From Rotaria socialis (lineage: Eukaryota > Rotifera > Eurotatoria > Philodinida > Philodinidae): a stretch of DNA of 64,000 bases. A model generated the notes under the pieces. It had not been told where the DNA came from. It made no database searches and was given only the letters and a program-made list of their open reading frames with translations. Where the stretch lies: positions 62,001-126,000 of the forward strand of contig CAJNYU010004404.1 in assembly GCA_905331475.1 (NCBI GenBank). The letters run 5' to 3'. This document shows positions 61,418 to 64,000 of the stretch, piece by piece (within the stretch, counting starts at the first letter, position 1; every line of letters starts with the position of its first letter). The position numbers were made by a program, and so were the translations under genes.

Positions 61418-62869
61418 ACAATATTCTAGCTACTATAATGACTCAATAATTAGCGGTAGAAAATGAAGTACCTAAAACGTTCGCTTTATCTGTCATGTTG
61501 GTAACACAAATATACGCGTACGATCTCAAGTCGTCAGTAAAATTTAAAATTCAGTTGTTTGCACAGTACTATTCGAAAACATTAAGACTGTTTTATGTTG
61601 AGCTATTTCGATTCTTTTTCTTAACCAGTTTTATTTTAATATCAATAAAAATGAAATACTACTTTGTATTTTAGTAAATTTATACATGCTGAGGAAAGAT
61701 TTGGTGGTGGTGAGGAGTGCATCTTGATGGAAAAGATCCGTCCACTTACGATTGAACGAAGTATCAAATGAAACTGTTTAAATTGGAGAAGAAAACTAAA
61801 TTCTACTGTGGAAATTTCATACACTTGTACACTACTGACTCTTTCAAGCTATATCAAGTTAGAAAGATTCATTCGTTCAATATTTAATAATCACTCGCAG
61901 AATTAAAGAAAAACATCTAATAGTAAGATAAAGTATTAAATGTTTTACCAAGTCATATAGAGCTTAAATACTTTTGATAGTAATACAGCAAACTAAAGAA
62001 AAAGAGCAAAAACAAATGAGTCATCTTGTATTATGGTGCTTGATAGAATCGATATATATGTGAGAACCACTACCTTATCTATAGTACTAATAAAACTTCT
62101 AATTTGATCATATTTTACTATTTTTTTATTGACGAGATTCGATATACAATCATCAATTAAACATTGAATGCATATATATTACATTTTTGTTTTATATCAG
62201 AAAAATGTTACTGTGGAAACACTATATTATGATTCTATTTCCAAACAGTTTGTTAAAAATTAGAGCTTCTAATAACATCTACTTAAATGAAACATTCCAG
62301 TAAAAGCTTATTAATTCATATTTCAGAAATGTTTTTCGAGTGTAATCAATATGTGTTAAAAGTTACATATGATCTTTTCAAGTATAGCTATTTATCGAAT
62401 TCTTCCGACATATAGCAACATACACCTAAATTAATTTAATTTGCGTATAATTTATGCTAAGCAAAGCATAACATAGAAAGGAAAATAAAGTGATATTAAT
62501 TATATTTCATTGATTAATAAATACTTTTTATTTATCTATAAAATATTTCACAATGGTATAAACTGATCTAATGTTAATTATGCATCATAATTCGGTAATG
62601 ATATAGTGAAACTTTCTACATAATCCTATTTTAATTCAGTTCAGATTACGTGAAGGAAAAAAATTATCTTTTATTTTATTTAGGCAATCTAGATACAAAC
62701 AAAACTGTATTAATTTTATTTCTTAAAATTTCAGGTTCTAATGAACGAAGCATAAATTTAATTGGAAATTTTCAACCTTATCTTGTTAATTGTTCGTTAT
62801 CAGTAGGAATGCCGGGCTTTGTTCCATTAAAAGTTACTGGTTGAGCGTCATCATGCGTTGAACGAAGTT
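61418..62869. other. Gene-poor stretch
   Basis: AT-rich. One possible terminal exon: after TTAAAATTTCAG at 62733 a frame reads GSNERSINLIGNF..GMPGFVPLKVTG and stops at 62844. With no partner exon and no family I leave it unassigned. Confidence 0.35.
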
Positions 62870-63345
62870 TAACATAAGTTGCTTCTATGAAAAGTTTTAA
62901 GAAAAATGTCTGTATAAAATTCCATATGAAATTATTTTTCATTCATTCTTTTTCTCATTATTTGTAACATTATTGACAATTACTCAATTATCTTGTTTAT
63001 GAATAATTAAAACTTAAGTCATATTTTCAATTGAAACAATTATTAACTGTACAATTATAGTACAACTTTTCTTTTTTAATAATTTAAAAAGCAAAAAATT
63101 TTTCTTAAAACTTTTAACATAAGTTGCTTCTATGAAAAGTTTTAAGAAAAATGTCTGTATAAAATTCCATATGAAATTATTTTTCATTCATTCTTTTTCT
63201 CATTATTTGTAGCATTATTGACAATTACTCAATTATCTTGTTTATGAATAATTAAAATTTAAGTCATATTTTCAATTGAAACAATTATTAACTGTACAAT
63301 TATAGTAAAATTTTTCTTTTTTAATAATTTAAAAAGCAAAAATAT
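62870..63345. repeat. 245-base tandem duplication
   Basis: TAACATAAGTTGCTTCTATG starts both copies (62870 and 63115). They differ at only a handful of positions, such as TAACATTATTG versus TAGCATTATTG. The copies are very AT-rich and non-coding. Confidence 0.85.
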
Positions 63346-63859
63346 ATTTCCTTTAGGAAAAAAAAGAATTTCCTTAGCTCGTATAAAACATGATTTGAGT
63401 ACCGATTCAAACTTCAACTGATTTTCATCGTAATTAAATTCCATGAAAAGAATCTATTTCGCCAAACAATTATTTTTCCGATAATTCAGTCGACATGATT
63501 AGTTTGATATATATATATATATATAAACAATGTCGAACAAAAAAAGCAAAAATATTCCTTTATCTTTCTCAAAGTGAATAAACAAAAGACTTAATAATAA
63601 ATTTTATTTTCTTTCTGATACGTAAATTGATCACAAAATAATAACGGTCATTACCGTTTTCATATAACAGAAGCATAAACACCGAAAAAGAAAATATCTG
63701 ATAAATTAATCACAAAAAAATGCACAATCATTAAAAAAAAATTTTATTTTTTTAATGAATTGGTCGTAAATATGTTTGTACCAAGTCACCACGAATCAAA
63801 TGGAAATAATTTTTTATCAACAAGTTACAGATATATTTGATTATTTCACCAACCCAGGT

Positions 63860-64000
63860 CTAATAGTACGGTTCGTATACGGCCGTTGGCGGTTACTTTA
63901 CGACTATTTTACGGGCAAAAGTTTGCCGTAATATCTGGCGCAGTAATACGGACCGTATTATCATGAGAGTACGGAGCACAAATAGCCGTAAACCATGAAA
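63860..64000. repeat. GC-rich, ACGG/CCGT-palindromic segment at the window edge
   Basis: Composition changes sharply from AT-rich DNA. The segment has the perfect palindrome TAATACGG-A-CCGTATTA (63944-63960), an imperfect inverted pair TTACGGGCAAA / TTTGCCGTAA (63910-63932), and further TACGG words. It is probably the end of an element that continues past the window. Confidence 0.45.

Overview
The window is nuclear DNA of a small-genome animal, most likely a bdelloid rotifer. The base composition is AT-rich (roughly two thirds A+T by eye). Genes are split by many introns, mostly 45-80 bases long with GT..AG borders. There are animal-specific genes (a Kv4/Shal channel, a Tuba/DNMBP-type RhoGEF, a BAF57-like subunit) and short interspersed tracts of TGTGGG-type repeats, the telomere unit reported for bdelloids. 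Several genes or gene remnants look more fungal or bacterial than animal: a PBZ-tailed ATP-dependent ligase, a family-2 peroxidase remnant and a broken metallophosphoesterase. The bdelloid assignment is inference; no species can be named.

Positions 1-39.3 kb form a gene-dense sector. In order: the 3' end of a GH27 alpha-galactosidase (+); a lipid phosphate phosphatase of the PAP2 family (-) whose probable first exon lies 4 kb upstream, with a small orphan gene inside that intron; a PBZ-containing DNA ligase (+); a Kv4/Shal potassium channel (-) whose pore filter is completed by a 27-base microexon; 5 kb of low-complexity non-coding DNA; a MITE next to a hAT-transposase-derived gene (+); a BAF57/SMARCE1-like protein that has lost most of its HMG box (+); COX7C (+); TRAPPC2 (+); a 20-exon DNMBP/Tuba-like RhoGEF (+) with an internal alternative first exon; and poly(ADP-ribose) glycohydrolase (-).

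Positions 39.3-64 kb form a gene-poor, repeat-rich sector. It holds telomere-like tracts, tandem duplications, two foldback elements (one 1.5 kb with arms nearly identical), a 2.2 kb CACTG-ended element with many AAACCC/GGGTTT subterminal repeats and a nested element, a peroxidase remnant, a PP1-family protein with key metal ligands replaced, a tRNA-like Pol III sequence, a frameshifted metallophosphoesterase, an orphan four-helix membrane protein, a small orphan gene, and an intact type I DnaJ/Hsp40 gene. This layout resembles a chromosome-arm to subtelomere transition.

Functional links: the PBZ ligase and PARG both concern poly(ADP-ribose) signalling in DNA repair. The others are separate housekeeping or signalling genes. 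Most exon borders were set by reading phase and conserved protein motifs; two DNMBP junctions and several 5' ends remain unresolved and are flagged.
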